A DNA stretch of 64,000 bases from Paenibacillus marchantiae (GCF_028771845.1 NZ_CP118270.1:6448001-6512000); one strand, 5' to 3'; shown: positions 20,242 through 30,099, counted from the stretch's first letter. Numbers and translations are program-made. The notes: a model not told the origin generated them from the letters alone.

Positions 20242-21273
20242 TTAATCTACTTCAGCTAGGTTTTTCTCTACTTCCTCAAGATCTGATAACAGTTCCTGTA
20301 CTGCAATCCGTTCCTCGTTCTCAATCTTTTCGATCAATTCAATTATATTTTTTATATGATTTGTTTTTTCTGAAATACTGTGCTTTATACACAAATTCCT
20401 AAGAATTAAGCATAGCTGTTTAATTTCTCCGTAAGCCTTTTCATGAAAATCAAATCTGGTAATATATTTTTTTTCATCGAGAAAAACCAAACTCCTTAAC
20501 ATCACTTCTTTATGGTCAAAGAGCAAATGGAGAGATCTAATCAGACTAAATTCAAATAAAGCATTTTCTGTAATATGTTTTCTTAAAAAACGATAAACCC
20601 CTATTCCCCAAGCATCCGTATCTTTTCCAGGTTCTTCAATCAACTTATAATCGTTAGAGGATTTTTTTTCATGCAAATATTCATGCAACTGTTTAATCAG
20701 ATAAGCTAGATCAAACTTGAATTCATTTTTTCGTTCATTGAATTGCAAAAGCTGAACCCCTTTGAACCATTCCCCCTCAGAATGAGGACTTAAAAATGCT
20801 CCGTTAACGCTATTAAAAGATGCTTTCGAGAAGGAATATTTAGAATTAAAAAAATCAGCTACGTAAAACATTTGGTTTTCTTTGTTATATCCATATATCA
20901 GCATATCATGTGGCGTATGCACTCTTCTAAAATTATCATAGGCTGCAATGTAGTATTGATCTATGCTTAAATACACATAATTTTCTTCATCAATTGCATC
21001 AATAATAAACTGTGTTATATTATCACACCACTTTACCAAAACGTTCTTATGATAGTGGTGCAGTACAAATAATCTATAGTGTTCTCTAAAAACAGGAGTA
21101 TAAAATTGTATGTAAACCTCTGGAGTCTCCCATGCTACTAACTGCACATGATTATGACACAACCACGGAAAAAAAACATCTTCATGAGTACAAAGAATGG
21201 CAGTCATGTTTGCAAACGCAGGAAGTGAGGTAATCATAGGATATTTAATCGGTAGTTCTTTTTCTGTTAGCAT
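20242..21273 (-). CDS. BtrH-like (butirosin H N-terminal family) putative acyltransferase
   Basis: 343 residues, soluble, no signal peptide. The N-terminal 180 residues resemble the BtrH N-terminal family, with the recognizable VYLSIDQYYIAAYDNFR, HTPHDMLIYGYN and FYVADFF elements and a Cys near position 28. BtrH itself moves an acyl group from carrier BtrI onto an aminoglycoside; relatives are common in peptide clusters. The C-terminal third is helical and charged (coiled-coil-like, EKIENEERIAVQELLSDLEE) and I do not recognise it. The gene ends against the shared terminator and converges on the stand-alone carrier protein, a likely partner. Whether it belongs to the NRPS pathway is inferred from location only. 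Confidence 0.72.
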   Translation of the reverse strand: MLTEKELPIKYPMITSLPAFANMTAILCTHEDVFFPWLCHNHVQLVAWETPEVYIQFYTPVFREHYRLFVLHHYHKNVLVKWCDNITQFIIDAIDEENYVYLSIDQYYIAAYDNFRRVHTPHDMLIYGYNKENQMFYVADFFNSKYSFSKASFNSVNGAFLSPHSEGEWFKGVQLLQFNERKNEFKFDLAYLIKQLHEYLHEKKSSNDYKLIEEPGKDTDAWGIGVYRFLRKHITENALFEFSLIRSLHLLFDHKEVMLRSLVFLDEKKYITRFDFHEKAYGEIKQLCLILRNLCIKHSISEKTNHIKNIIELIEKIENEERIAVQELLSDLEEVEKNLAEVD

Positions 21274-21569
21274 CCTTATCTTTCTCTCCTAATCATAACA
21301 GTTAATTCTAAGAGTTTACTTACAAAAAAATTCTTTCTTCCAATTTCCATTTCTATCATACCAGAATTCATTTGTAAATGAAAAGGCTTTCACAAATAAT
21401 CAAAATATATTTTCTGTAGCTAGGGAGAATCTTCAAATTTAAGCAAGCAACACGATAATGAAAGCCAAGAAAAAAACATAGCATACATGTTAAATTACCA
21501 TAGCAAGACATTAAACTAAAATAATTCTTTACTTCATTAAAGAAACAGATCGCCTATTTTGTAAGTATC

Positions 21570-21816
21570 GGGCTCTGAGTCCTCATGGTTCTGGTTCCTC
21601 CGATCCTGACCATCGTATTTATCTCAAGACAAAGCTATAAGCTAACGATTACGTTTATGAACCTGGCCCTTTTTTTGGCGTTATGTTCATTCAGAATTCC
21701 CTCCTCTTGTTCACATCTTCAAGTTGCTTAATCTGTTTCTCCAAAAGCCCAGCAAGGTGTATCTTAAGCAGGAAGGCCCTACGCGAGAATACAACCAGAA
21801 GGATCTGCGGTTATAG
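21570..21816 (+). pseudogene. Remnant of a small membrane-protein gene
   Basis: A hydrophobic stretch reads VLMVLVPPILTIVFISRQSY and continues as a second hydrophobic run (FMNLALFLALC). After a frame change there is a coding-like tail, QEGPTREYNQKDLRL, ending in TAG. No good start is left. The two pieces look like parts of one short membrane protein that has lost its reading frame. I do not recognise the family with certainty. The rest of the 21.3-21.85 kb stretch shows nothing else I can support. Confidence 0.35.
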
Positions 21817-21854
21817 TATTCGATTATCCTGATTAGAAAGGAATTGAAACGGTG

Positions 21855-22270
21855 TTGAAATCCAGAAAAAACGTGGTGATGTTTTCTGCCCTTGCCGTTG
21901 TAATCATTGCAGGAAGCGTGGTCTTATATGGTCTGTACGGTGCAGAATCGACCGATAATCCTGATGATGCCGAACTGGCGAGTTAGTAAAATAAAGTGAC
22001 GATTTATCGCGTCGTTAACCTTTCGGCGAACTCTGTAGTATTCAACAACTTTGACGATCTGTCTGTGATGTCAGATCTTATAGATGTAGGCACAACCGTG
22101 GATGATGTTATGAAGCGGGATCACCGAATGACCCACTTTGACGATGGAACGATGCCTATACTACTCTCCAGATTCTGAAGAAATCTGAAGAAGTTTCAGC
22201 CGACTTGAGCGAACTCAACATCATCGAACTAGTAGGGCTCAATGGCACAACCAAACTGACTGTTAACTGA
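21855..22270 (+). pseudogene. Decayed gene for a small exported protein
   Basis: A TTG start after an AAAGGA site gives a signal-peptide-like N-terminus (KSRKNVVMFSALAVVIIAGS). It is interrupted by TAG and TAA in frame near 21985. The same frame then continues as TIYRVVNLSANSVVFNNFDD and beyond, and after a one-base change near 22152 the tail reads TLQILKKSEEVSADLSELNI before a TGA. Joined, this would be about 135 residues. The family is unknown to me. Two in-frame stops and one frameshift make it a clear pseudogene. Confidence 0.55.
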
Positions 22271-22450
22271 GGGACTACAGGCATATCAATAATAATCTGG
22301 GGAAGTTTAGCCTTGAGGGCGATCCCTCAGCTTCACTCCAATCGTTAAGCCAAATTCAGTTACACTTGGAATACCGGAAAAAGGTGCTCGCAATATATGA
22401 CCTGGATTAAACGGTTGAATGTACAAGGGATTAGGTAATAATAAAAAAAT

Positions 22451-22483
22451 AAGGTCGTTCCTGAGAAGTACTGGAACGTCCTT
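22451..22483 (-). terminator. Rho-independent terminator of the dehydrogenase pseudogene
   Basis: An 11-bp stem with one mismatch (AAGGTCGTTCC / GGAACGTCCTT) and, in the leftward direction, a T-rich run. It lies 40 bases past the end of the leftward dehydrogenase reading frame. Confidence 0.75.
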
Positions 22484-22523
22484 GTTGAGTAGGCTTACCT
22501 ACAAAGTGAATGTGCCCTTTGTA

Positions 22524-23729
22524 TTACAACGATGCTTGATAAATCTAAACCACGTCTTCACGCTGCAATTTGTTAAAAAAGCCGAATGGACCAAAACGCA
22601 TCGCTTTATCAGCCATAGCATCTATCTGGCTATCGTCGATGTCATAGTCAGCCAGAAGGCTAGGTGCACCAATTGAGGTCCAGAATTTACGCAGCGCTTC
22701 AATGCCTTCTTCAGCAACCTATTTATCTGACTTCCCTGTAGGATTCACATTAAATACATTAACAGCCATGCGTTTGAAGCGATCTACATCCACATCCAGA
22801 TTATGCTTCATCCAGTGCGGGAACAGAATGGCAAGACCTCCCCCATGCGGAATGTCGTACACGGCGGACACGGCGTGTTCAATTTTGTGAGATGCCCAGT
22901 CCCCGGCAAGACCCATATTCAGCACATCGTTAAGAGCCATTGTTCCACAATAGAGAATGGTCTCGCGCAGTTCATAATTTTCGGGATCTTTGCTCAGAAG
23001 AGGCGCAGTTTCAATTACCGTGCAAAGAATGGTCTCACAGAATCCAAGCTGAACAGGTGTATTAGTATCCAGATGGAAGTAGTGTTCAAACACATGAGAC
23101 ATCATATCCACCATACCTTATACGGTCTGATCCAAAGGTACGGTATATATATTCACCGAATCAAGAATGGAAAACGCCGGAAAGGAATACTCGCTGAACC
23201 AGGCCCACTTCTCCTGTGTGTCCTGATTGATAATTACCGAACCATTATTCATCTCTGACCCCGTCGCAGCCATGGTCAAAACCGTTCCAAGCGGAAGTCC
23301 GCCTTGAGGAGTTGCTTCGCGCACAACAATATCCCACATGTCTCCATCATATTTGGCCCCTACTGCGATCGCTTTAGCACAATCAAGCACACTACCACCG
23401 CCTACAGCAAGAACCAAATCAATGTTATTCGTTTTGTACAGCTCCACGCCCTTATGAACTGTGGAAAGACGTGGATTCGGTTCTACACGAACCATTTCCG
23501 TTACCTCTGCTCCGATTTCATTCAACTGCCCGATCACTTGATCGTACAGCCCGCTCCGTTTGATGCTGCCACCACCGTATACAAGCAAAACACGTTTTCC
23601 GTATTTTGGAACTTTAGTTTTTAGTGCTTCAATCTGCCCTTTGCCAAAAATCAGCCGGGTAGGATTGTAAAATTGAAAAGATCTTATAACGTTATATGTT
23701 CCTCCAAAGAAGTCTGAAATTTTGTGCAT
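22524..23729 (-). pseudogene. Iron-containing alcohol (butanol) dehydrogenase with three in-frame stops
   Basis: A single unbroken frame of about 400 codons matches the YugJ/BdhA type of NAD(P)H-dependent iron alcohol dehydrogenase: FQFYNPTRLIFGKGQIEAL, the nucleotide site GGGSVLDCAKAIAVGAKY, and iron-ligand histidines in MMSHVFEHYF and IPHGGGLAILFPHW. Three stop codons interrupt it: TAA after DQTV (near 23116), TAG after GKSDK (near 22718) and TAG before IYQASL (near 22545). There is no frameshift. Each stop is one base from the residue expected (Tyr, Glu and Lys). The first 15 residues before FQFYNPT look like an added leader, so the true start may be inside. With its terminator still intact, this appears to be recent loss of function. 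Confidence 0.9.
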
Positions 23730-23890
23730 CCATCATTATAGTTCTCTTTATTCGTAAAAACAAATGGGGCGTTCATTGCCTTATCGAATAGCTACTGCGA
23801 TATTCTTTTATTCTCTTCGACAAACTATGCATCTTATATATGACACTATTAACATTGCTTTTAAACTGATGAGCAGGAAGGAGCGATCAG

Positions 23891-24791
23891 ATGAGTAAGG
23901 AATCTATCACAGTACAAGCATTAATAAAACAAACCATCCATCAGTATATATCCTCGGATGCTCACATCCTATCATATTGAATTCCTAGTCAATGAATTGC
24001 AAAAGGACATTTCTGTCATTACGAAGAAAGCCACGTTCATAGAACGCTCTGCATTGACCAGATTATTTTCACAAGGCGCGAATGTGCCATTTAGTCTAAC
24101 AAGTGAGCCTCATACTGAAGATCGCAGCTTGATCTGTATTCAGGATGTGGACTACCAAACCGATTATAGCCATCTGGATATGGATCTGCTTTAGAATAAA
24201 GAATTACGAGCGCTGGCTTACATACATGGAACGAATATGGGGTTAAAAAAAGAAATGCCCTGGATACCCACTGTGGATCGGAATCATATCATCGGCATGA
24301 TGGAAAATCGTTGGAGACCTTCGTGGAACGCCGCCATAGAAAACCCAGCATTCATTGCGGAATTTGGATTACCAATCATATCGGAAATTGAAGCTCTAGC
24401 CAGTACCATCGTAGATGATCTTGAAGTTCTGATCAGAGATGAACATATGCATACGATGATCCATAATGATCTGAATCCCGGAAACGTACTGGTACATAAC
24501 AATGAGGATGTCTATTTTATTGATTGGGAGGAAGCAAGGTACGGCTCCTTATTCTTCGATATTCCTCTACGCTGTAGCCACTTAAAACAAGTAGACATCT
24601 ATCGGGAGGCCCTAAGTTCCCACGGATACGATATTCCACAAGAGCAATTCGAAAAATACTTCTCCCTGGCGTCCCGTTATCTTGGCATCCGTTATATGAG
24701 TTGGAGCCTTGGGGTATGGGAGAAACACTCGCATGGAAAAGCTGACTTAAAAAAATATATGAAGATGGTAACTCAACCTTTGTTCTCCTGA
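23891..24791 (+). pseudogene. Aminoglycoside-phosphotransferase-like kinase, frameshifted and with a stop
   Basis: Begins ATG at 23891 with a GGAGCG-like site. About 20 codons in, the frame shifts (near 23960) and reads on as VNELQKDISVITKKATFIE. It is stopped by TAG at about 24192 and then continues in the same frame to the end. The catalytic loop (MIHNDLNPGNVL) and the DxD-type metal motif (YFIDWEEARYG) of the APH/choline-kinase family are intact in the second half. Full length would be about 300 residues. The substrate is not readable. It is another decayed gene in the 21.5-24.8 kb zone. Confidence 0.8.
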
Positions 24792-24848
24792 TCCCTTACT
24801 CATTCCAAGTTAGCCGTAGGAAGAATTCACTGTTTTCCCGGATAAGAA

Positions 24849-24879
24849 AAGCTCCTGCCACCAGAAGTGAAAGGAGCTT
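24849..24879 (-). terminator. Rho-independent terminator of the amidohydrolase gene
   Basis: Stem AAGCTCCT/AGGAGCTT with a 15-base loop and a leftward T-run (GCTTTTCTT), about 85 bases beyond the amidohydrolase stop. Confidence 0.75.
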
Positions 24880-24963
24880 ACATGATAGGGATTCAGCATG
24901 AACATCATATGCTTCCCTGACCTAAATGCCATACATTTCTCACAGATAATTATGAACTGGTGC

Positions 24964-25842
24964 TTAACCCAAATCTGCAATTCGCTGTTTAATGCGCGGA
25001 AATAAACCAAAAGCATTCTCATAGAATACCTTCTCATGATGCTGCTCCGGCACAAGTCGGCGGACGAATTCTGCATACAGATCGATCGGCGCAAGCGGCC
25101 AGTCGGTTCCGAACAGCATTTTCTCGTAATGATCCGAATACACCAGCGCCCGGCGGAAATGATCCATGAATAAGGGCTCGTTCATAAATCGTTCAAAATG
25201 GGGCCGATCACCGACAACGAGGCCGGACAGATCTGCGTAAACGTTAGGGTTCTTCGCCACAACTTCAGCGGCATCCATCACCCAAGGATCACCCAAATGA
25301 CAGATCATAAAATTCACGCCGCGCTGTTGAAAGGCTAATTCGTCCACGGTCAGCGGATGTGCATACTTGAGCAATCCATTCATGGAGTACGTATCGCCCG
25401 TATGAATGACCACAGGCACGTTATACTTGGCTGCCAGTTCATAGACCGGTGTGTAGATCTTGTCATACACGTAGTGATGATAGTACCCCGCATATAGTTT
25501 GATTCCGGCTACCTCAGGAGCTTGTAATCGTGCTTCAATCCGGTCCAGCTCGTCCTGAGCGTTTTCACCAACTAGGTGGTTTGGATTAATGCCGACGCAT
25601 TCCATCAGGAATGAAGGAACCGTTTCTTCCAAATCAAGTCCCATCGGGTTGGGAGAACTGGAATCCGGGAATGCTCCCTTCGTCTGCTCCGTAACCCCCA
25701 TTCCGATGCCAAGAATCACGTCGTTCTTATCAAACTCCGCCTTGAGGCCAGCGGCAGAATAATCCACTTTCGATAAATCTATCGCCGTTCGATGAAAGCT
25801 GTCGATGTCCGACAGATGAATGTGAATATCAATAATCGGCAT
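24964..25842 (-). CDS. Amidohydrolase-2-family metal-dependent hydrolase
   Basis: 292 residues from the ATG at 25842, which follows AAGGAGG by six bases and begins one base after the upstream stop. The N-terminus carries the metal-binding HxH (IIDIHIHLSD). Further ligands are likely in PVVIHTGDTYS, MICHLGDPW and LFGTDWPLAP, the usual pattern of TIM-barrel amidohydrolases of the ACMSD/uracil-5-carboxylate type. These cleave C-N, C-C or ester bonds with a divalent metal. The substrate is unknown. It is co-transcribed with the large GNAT fusion directly upstream, so the two may act on one metabolite. GC content is clearly higher than in the NRPS region. Confidence 0.85.
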   Translation of the reverse strand: MPIIDIHIHLSDIDSFHRTAIDLSKVDYSAAGLKAEFDKNDVILGIGMGVTEQTKGAFPDSSSPNPMGLDLEETVPSFLMECVGINPNHLVGENAQDELDRIEARLQAPEVAGIKLYAGYYHHYVYDKIYTPVYELAAKYNVPVVIHTGDTYSMNGLLKYAHPLTVDELAFQQRGVNFMICHLGDPWVMDAAEVVAKNPNVYADLSGLVVGDRPHFERFMNEPLFMDHFRRALVYSDHYEKMLFGTDWPLAPIDLYAEFVRRLVPEQHHEKVFYENAFGLFPRIKQRIADLG

Positions 25843-25843
25843 G

Positions 25844-28800
25844 TTAAGCCTCCTTTTCACCTTTTGAAGTTGCAAAGTCTAGCTGCAGAAGGCCACGTAC
25901 ATCCTCTGGATTCAGAGGCATTTGCCCCAAGATCAGATAGGTCGGCTCTGTCCAGACCGTTTCCCCGTTCAGCAGTGGCAGATTGTGATACACATTGTGA
26001 CCAAGCACCACATTGTTCACAAACCCCGCAGCATTCTGATTAGGGTAACGATTCACTGCATGCAGCATGTCTATACGCGAAACTGCACCCATTCGCAAGA
26101 AACCTTTGGACTGAAGATATCCATCTAGCTTTCCAAGAGGGTACCGCCCTTGCTCGGGGTGTTCCAGCCAACCATCAGCAAAGACAGGCGAGGGTTTGAA
26201 GAAATGTTCCTCGGCTAGCGAGTAATCCAGCGCCAATCCGCTTTGGTTCGTAACCGAGTGCAACTCACAGAGAACAGGAACGCCGGGCAGCATGAGGTAA
26301 TGCTGCTGTACCGTGATTCCCCGATTCGCTTCATGCTTCTCGATGCGGGTTGTGATCTGAATTCCTTTCCAGACGTTACCGAATTCATCCTTCTGCTCCG
26401 TCCAAGCTGCGCTTCTTTGTTCCAACTGACGGCTGAAACCGTTCATACCAGGGATACCTACACCAAGTCCACCGTACCATGGATTCCACCAGGAACGCGG
26501 TGCTGCTTCCGGATACGTACTGTCCAGCCATTCTTCACCCTGGTACTTCAAGGAATGCACGACACTTCCGAAACCAGGGGCAGCTGCCATCGAAAGAACT
26601 CCGTTGCTCACCGTGTACACAGGACCTGCTGGACCTTCCTCAATCACGCAATCAACGGCTGTTCCTGTCTGCGGATACCAGAGGGCTGTACGTTCATGAA
26701 TCCGATCCTCGCCTCGATATACGGCCCAAGCCTTCCAGCCAAATTCGCTTTCTCCTGTCTCATCCTTTTCCTCAGGGGAAAACTGCAATTTAGCAGAGCG
26801 CAGATCCTGCTCTCGATTTAATTCCATATCAGCAGCTAAATGCTCTGGTGTGCCACCATTCTGCACGTACAGTTCCAGGTTTCCAGCGAGCGGAACCATC
26901 TTCCGTTCAATCAGTTCTGCAGTCAGCACATCCTGGGCAAACGGATTGCCACCACCCAATGCCAGCTCAAGATGGTTGTCCAGCTTCGGTACAACCGGGC
27001 TATGCCGTTTTTGAGCGAAAGACCGGAAATCCTGCCATTTGGCAAAGGTATTCAGAGCAAATACGGTCGCCTTTGTTTGCACAACGGCTCCTGCTGGAAT
27101 CCGGCCTAGCTCATGCTGTAACCCCAGCGTGTGTTCCGGACGAAGCAGCTTCAGCGAAGGGTCCCAATAGATACCGCAAGCACCATACTCTTCCTTGCAG
27201 AACAGCCAGTTCTCTGTAATTTGGGCGCTGTCCCAGTGGCTCGGATCGCCAGAGTACGCATCGCCCATATCTACATAACGGCCTTGGTACGGGAGAATAA
27301 GCCGGTTGCCGAAGAAACCAAAGTTCGTCATCAAGAACATATTCTCTTCCAGCTCTGCGCTGCGCGTATTCCCAATTTCGTGGTAAAACTCCGCAATTCC
27401 GTTAGCAGACAGTTTGACCACGGACTTGATCTCTATACCAGGGAAATCTTCCGATTCAAACAGTGCTTCAAGAACCTGGTTTTCTCCCTCCGGATAGATG
27501 TTGACTTCCTTGGCTTGTCTCTTGGAAAACTCTTCTGCAAATGGCTTACCGAGCTTCGGATAGGTCCACCAGAACGTGTGGACGGAGCCAGGATACTCAA
27601 TCCACATGTTGTTCTCTTGCTTGCTCATATGGAGGGAGAATGCACCGTTCACGGCCACCCACTGTTCCCCGTTTTCCCCACCGTAACGTCCTTGTGTTCC
27701 CTTCATCAGAACAGACAGCTTGGTTGTAAAAGATACCTCTTGTCTATCCGTCGGAACAGCTGTTACCTCTACTTCTCGCGAATAGAGACCATACGAACGC
27801 AAGGTGAACGCTACGGGAACAGATGCTTTGCCTTTTGCAGGGACCGTGAGGCGCACCGAGCGTTCTGCCCACTCCAGGAATTCTTCTTCTGGCAAGTCAA
27901 AAGTGAACACTGCTTCGGAATCAAAATTATTCTCCACGTTCAGGTATAGCTCAGCAGGAACGCTTGTATAGAGCTCTTTCACGGGCAACGCCGTGTTGAT
28001 CTTGGCCGGGAATTTCGGGGCAACGCCCATACGAAACTCGGCTTTCCTGCCACCGATCAGCCATGTGCTCGTCACAACGGGATGGGTCTTATTCTGACTT
28101 TGCTCCTCTTGAACCGAATCAAGGTGGAATTCGCCCTCCACGATTACCGTTTCTCCCGGAGCAACTGCTCTTGCAACGTCCAGCGCAAAACGAATATTTT
28201 TGTTGTCTTGGCCCTTGATCTCAAACTTCAGCTCGGATGCTGAGCGGTTCGTGATCCGGTAGCGAACCTTGTATGTGGAACCAAATACGAGATCATGATC
28301 GTCGATCTCTGTGGTAATTTCGTAATCCGGTGTTTCAAGAGCTGTCAGCCCGCGACCCGATTTCTCGAATTCGGCTCGTAAAGAGATATCTCCCTTTTTC
28401 CAGGAATAATCAAAGAAATCGAAACCACGCTCCCGTCGGCCATCCGGCTCGATGACGAGTTCGCGGGTGCTGTCTGCGTACCAATCCAGCTCCTCAAAAT
28501 AAGGAGCAAGTGCTTCCGTCTGCAAAATGGTCGGGATGAAGTTCATCAGATGCACATTTTCATCCTTTTTTTCCCAGAAGAACCCGCATTTCTTATACAT
28601 CGGTACAGCCTTGGTGTTACCTGCCCAAGTGAACAGATCCAGGCGAGGCCATCCCGCTTCCACAGTCTTGCGAACGGCGTTCAGGATCAGATTACGTCCG
28701 ACCTTGTAGCCGTGATAATCGGGGCGCACATTCAACAGCGGTACATACAGGGCATTCTCGTCATAGCGGTAGTGGGCGAAACTGCAGAAGCCAACAACCT

Positions 28801-28996
28801 CTTTCTCATGAACGGCGAGAAATACATGAAGATTGGACGAAGTCTCCATCTCCCGGCGAACGGTATCCTCCGTTCTCTGGTTGGTGCCACCTCCCCAACT
28901 TTCATTGCTGCGGTTCCACATATCAGCGATTGCAGCGGCGTAGGAGGGATCGTATTCGATAATGCGGATTTGTTCCATGATCGAAGTTACTGTCAT
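25844..28996 (-). CDS. 1050-residue GNAT acetyltransferase fused to a large beta-rich domain
   Basis: Residues 1-160 are a GNAT acetyltransferase (acetyl-CoA loop around VRPDYHGYKVGRNLI, then NTKAVPMYKKCGFFWEK). The remaining 890 residues hold no signal peptide or membrane helix. They begin with sandwich-like repeats (SASELKFEIKGQDNKN, SEAVFTFDLPEEEFLEWAE) and continue with a long beta-rich, carbohydrate-enzyme-like part (EEWLDSTYPEAAPRSWWNPW, GVGIPGMNGFSRQLE). I do not recognise a catalytic family for this part. The ATG has AAGGAG eight bases upstream and the stop is one base before the amidohydrolase start. The fusion suggests that acetylation is coupled to binding a sugar or other large ligand; that is inference. 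Confidence 0.8.
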   Translation of the reverse strand: MTVTSIMEQIRIIEYDPSYAAAIADMWNRSNESWGGGTNQRTEDTVRREMETSSNLHVFLAVHEKEVVGFCSFAHYRYDENALYVPLLNVRPDYHGYKVGRNLILNAVRKTVEAGWPRLDLFTWAGNTKAVPMYKKCGFFWEKKDENVHLMNFIPTILQTEALAPYFEELDWYADSTRELVIEPDGRRERGFDFFDYSWKKGDISLRAEFEKSGRGLTALETPDYEITTEIDDHDLVFGSTYKVRYRITNRSASELKFEIKGQDNKNIRFALDVARAVAPGETVIVEGEFHLDSVQEEQSQNKTHPVVTSTWLIGGRKAEFRMGVAPKFPAKINTALPVKELYTSVPAELYLNVENNFDSEAVFTFDLPEEEFLEWAERSVRLTVPAKGKASVPVAFTLRSYGLYSREVEVTAVPTDRQEVSFTTKLSVLMKGTQGRYGGENGEQWVAVNGAFSLHMSKQENNMWIEYPGSVHTFWWTYPKLGKPFAEEFSKRQAKEVNIYPEGENQVLEALFESEDFPGIEIKSVVKLSANGIAEFYHEIGNTRSAELEENMFLMTNFGFFGNRLILPYQGRYVDMGDAYSGDPSHWDSAQITENWLFCKEEYGACGIYWDPSLKLLRPEHTLGLQHELGRIPAGAVVQTKATVFALNTFAKWQDFRSFAQKRHSPVVPKLDNHLELALGGGNPFAQDVLTAELIERKMVPLAGNLELYVQNGGTPEHLAADMELNREQDLRSAKLQFSPEEKDETGESEFGWKAWAVYRGEDRIHERTALWYPQTGTAVDCVIEEGPAGPVYTVSNGVLSMAAAPGFGSVVHSLKYQGEEWLDSTYPEAAPRSWWNPWYGGLGVGIPGMNGFSRQLEQRSAAWTEQKDEFGNVWKGIQITTRIEKHEANRGITVQQHYLMLPGVPVLCELHSVTNQSGLALDYSLAEEHFFKPSPVFADGWLEHPEQGRYPLGKLDGYLQSKGFLRMGAVSRIDMLHAVNRYPNQNAAGFVNNVVLGHNVYHNLPLLNGETVWTEPTYLILGQMPLNPEDVRGLLQLDFATSKGEKEA

Positions 28997-29233
28997 ATTT
29001 GGATCTCCTTATCTTTATCTATAGGATGGTCTTCGTGATCATTCGATATGGCCTTTGCCCGATAGCCGCAGAGATAATACAGGCCATGTTTGAAGAAGCT
29101 AGCGATAGTCTTATCATACTATAAATGGAAGCTTTTTCAGAGGATTAAAAATCTTTCTTTCCAACTTATAAGTGCCTTTCGGCTCTTGTTCGAAGCGTCA
29201 GTGATGGACGAATCTATTTAGGTATGAAAGAAA

Positions 29234-29264
29234 AAATCCACGTCTCTGAGTTAGACGTGGATTT
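29234..29264 (-). terminator. Terminator of the mazEF operon
   Basis: A perfect 12-bp stem (AAATCCACGTCT and its complement) with a 7-base loop, followed leftward by a T-run. It lies about 30 bases beyond the toxin stop. Confidence 0.9.
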
Positions 29265-29292
29265 AGGTATACGAACAGCTAATAATCTTCAA

Positions 29293-29628
29293 TTATGCCA
29301 ATATAGAACGGACATTGCGTAGAACTGATTTCATAAATTCAGAGGTTGGTTCGGCATGCCCCGCAATTTGAATACGTCGTTGCCGCACATCAAGACTCTT
29401 CAACTGATCCGTCAAAACAACACCTGAAAATGGCAGGTCTTCTGGTAGTATAACTTCAAAAGGATAATCCTTGGCATGGCTCGTTATGGGACATACAACG
29501 GCAAAACCCGTTACTTCATTGAATTCATGTTCCGATAGAACAATCGCCGGTCGTCTCCCGGCTTGCTCGTGACCCGCTTGAGGATCAAAGTCAAGCCATA
29601 TCAGATCGCCTCGCTTGGGAATAATCAA
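29293..29628 (-). CDS. mazF: MazF/PemK-family endoribonuclease toxin
   Basis: 111 residues, the normal length for MazF. It opens with the family pattern KRGDLIWLDFDPQAGHEQAGRR, whose Arg is a catalytic candidate, and has VVCPITSH and VVLTDQLKSLD, the second active-site region. MazF enzymes cut mRNA at short sequences and arrest growth. The start overlaps the antitoxin stop by four bases (ATGA), which ties their production. A pair of this arrangement is typical of type II systems, here placed at the edge of an accessory region. Confidence 0.92.
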   Translation of the reverse strand: MIIPKRGDLIWLDFDPQAGHEQAGRRPAIVLSEHEFNEVTGFAVVCPITSHAKDYPFEVILPEDLPFSGVVLTDQLKSLDVRQRRIQIAGHAEPTSEFMKSVLRNVRSILA

Positions 29629-29891
29629 AGTAATTCGTTCCCTTCAGTGCCAAAGTCTATTTCTTCATGTCTTGTATCCTGTTTCACTTTAGATAGCAAA
29701 GTCTTTAGATGGTCACGTAGTTCCTCATTGGACTCTACAGGCTTGGTTTTTGGACGCAACAACAATTCATTATCTTCTGTCACCAAAATCTCAATTTCCG
29801 AGCCTTCTTCCAAATTAAGACGCTTAAGCAATTGGTTAGGAATGCGAATTGCACTGCTATTTCCCCATTTACTAAGTGTGGCTGTAGTCAT
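29625..29891 (-). CDS. mazE: MazE-type AbrB-fold antitoxin
   Basis: 88 residues from the ATG at 29891. A TTG at 29927 is in frame and has a better AGGTGAGG site, which would add 12 residues. TLSKWGNSSAIRIPNQLLKR is the swapped-hairpin DNA-binding domain of MazE/AbrB proteins. The acidic C-terminal half (SNEELRDHLKTLLSKVKQD) would wrap the toxin. It is expected to bind MazF and repress the shared promoter. Which start is used is not settled by the sequence. Confidence 0.9.
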   Translation of the reverse strand: MTTATLSKWGNSSAIRIPNQLLKRLNLEEGSEIEILVTEDNELLLRPKTKPVESNEELRDHLKTLLSKVKQDTRHEEIDFGTEGNELL

Positions 29892-30076
29892 GGCAATCCC
29901 ACGCCTTTCGTTTGATTGATGCTCCAATTATACCTCACCTCTCTACAGTTGTATATCCATATGATATACATAAAACAATAAAAGGATACATTGTATTCTA
30001 CCGTAAAATAATGATTGTAAAGCCTATGATTACGAATAGATATACCATTGATATAAAGCAAAATGAGCATAAAAAG

Positions 30077-30099
30077 CCCTCGTTTGGTCTAAACGAGGG
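30077..30099 (-). terminator. Terminator-like hairpin upstream of mazE
   Basis: Perfect 9-bp stem CCCTCGTTT/AAACGAGGG, followed leftward by CTTTTTA. No leftward gene ends right here, so it may back up the terminator at 30.24 kb and insulate mazEF. Confidence 0.6.

Noticed and set aside
22524..24791. Repeated in-frame TAG/TAA as possible stop-codon readthrough or recoding
   Set aside because: Some neighbouring broken genes also have frameshifts, expected residues at the stops are different (Tyr, Glu, Lys, Gln), and no recoding structure was seen. Ordinary mutation explains them.
24200..24800. Possible antibiotic resistance gene
   Set aside because: The phosphotransferase there is broken by a stop and a frameshift, so I do not call it functional resistance.
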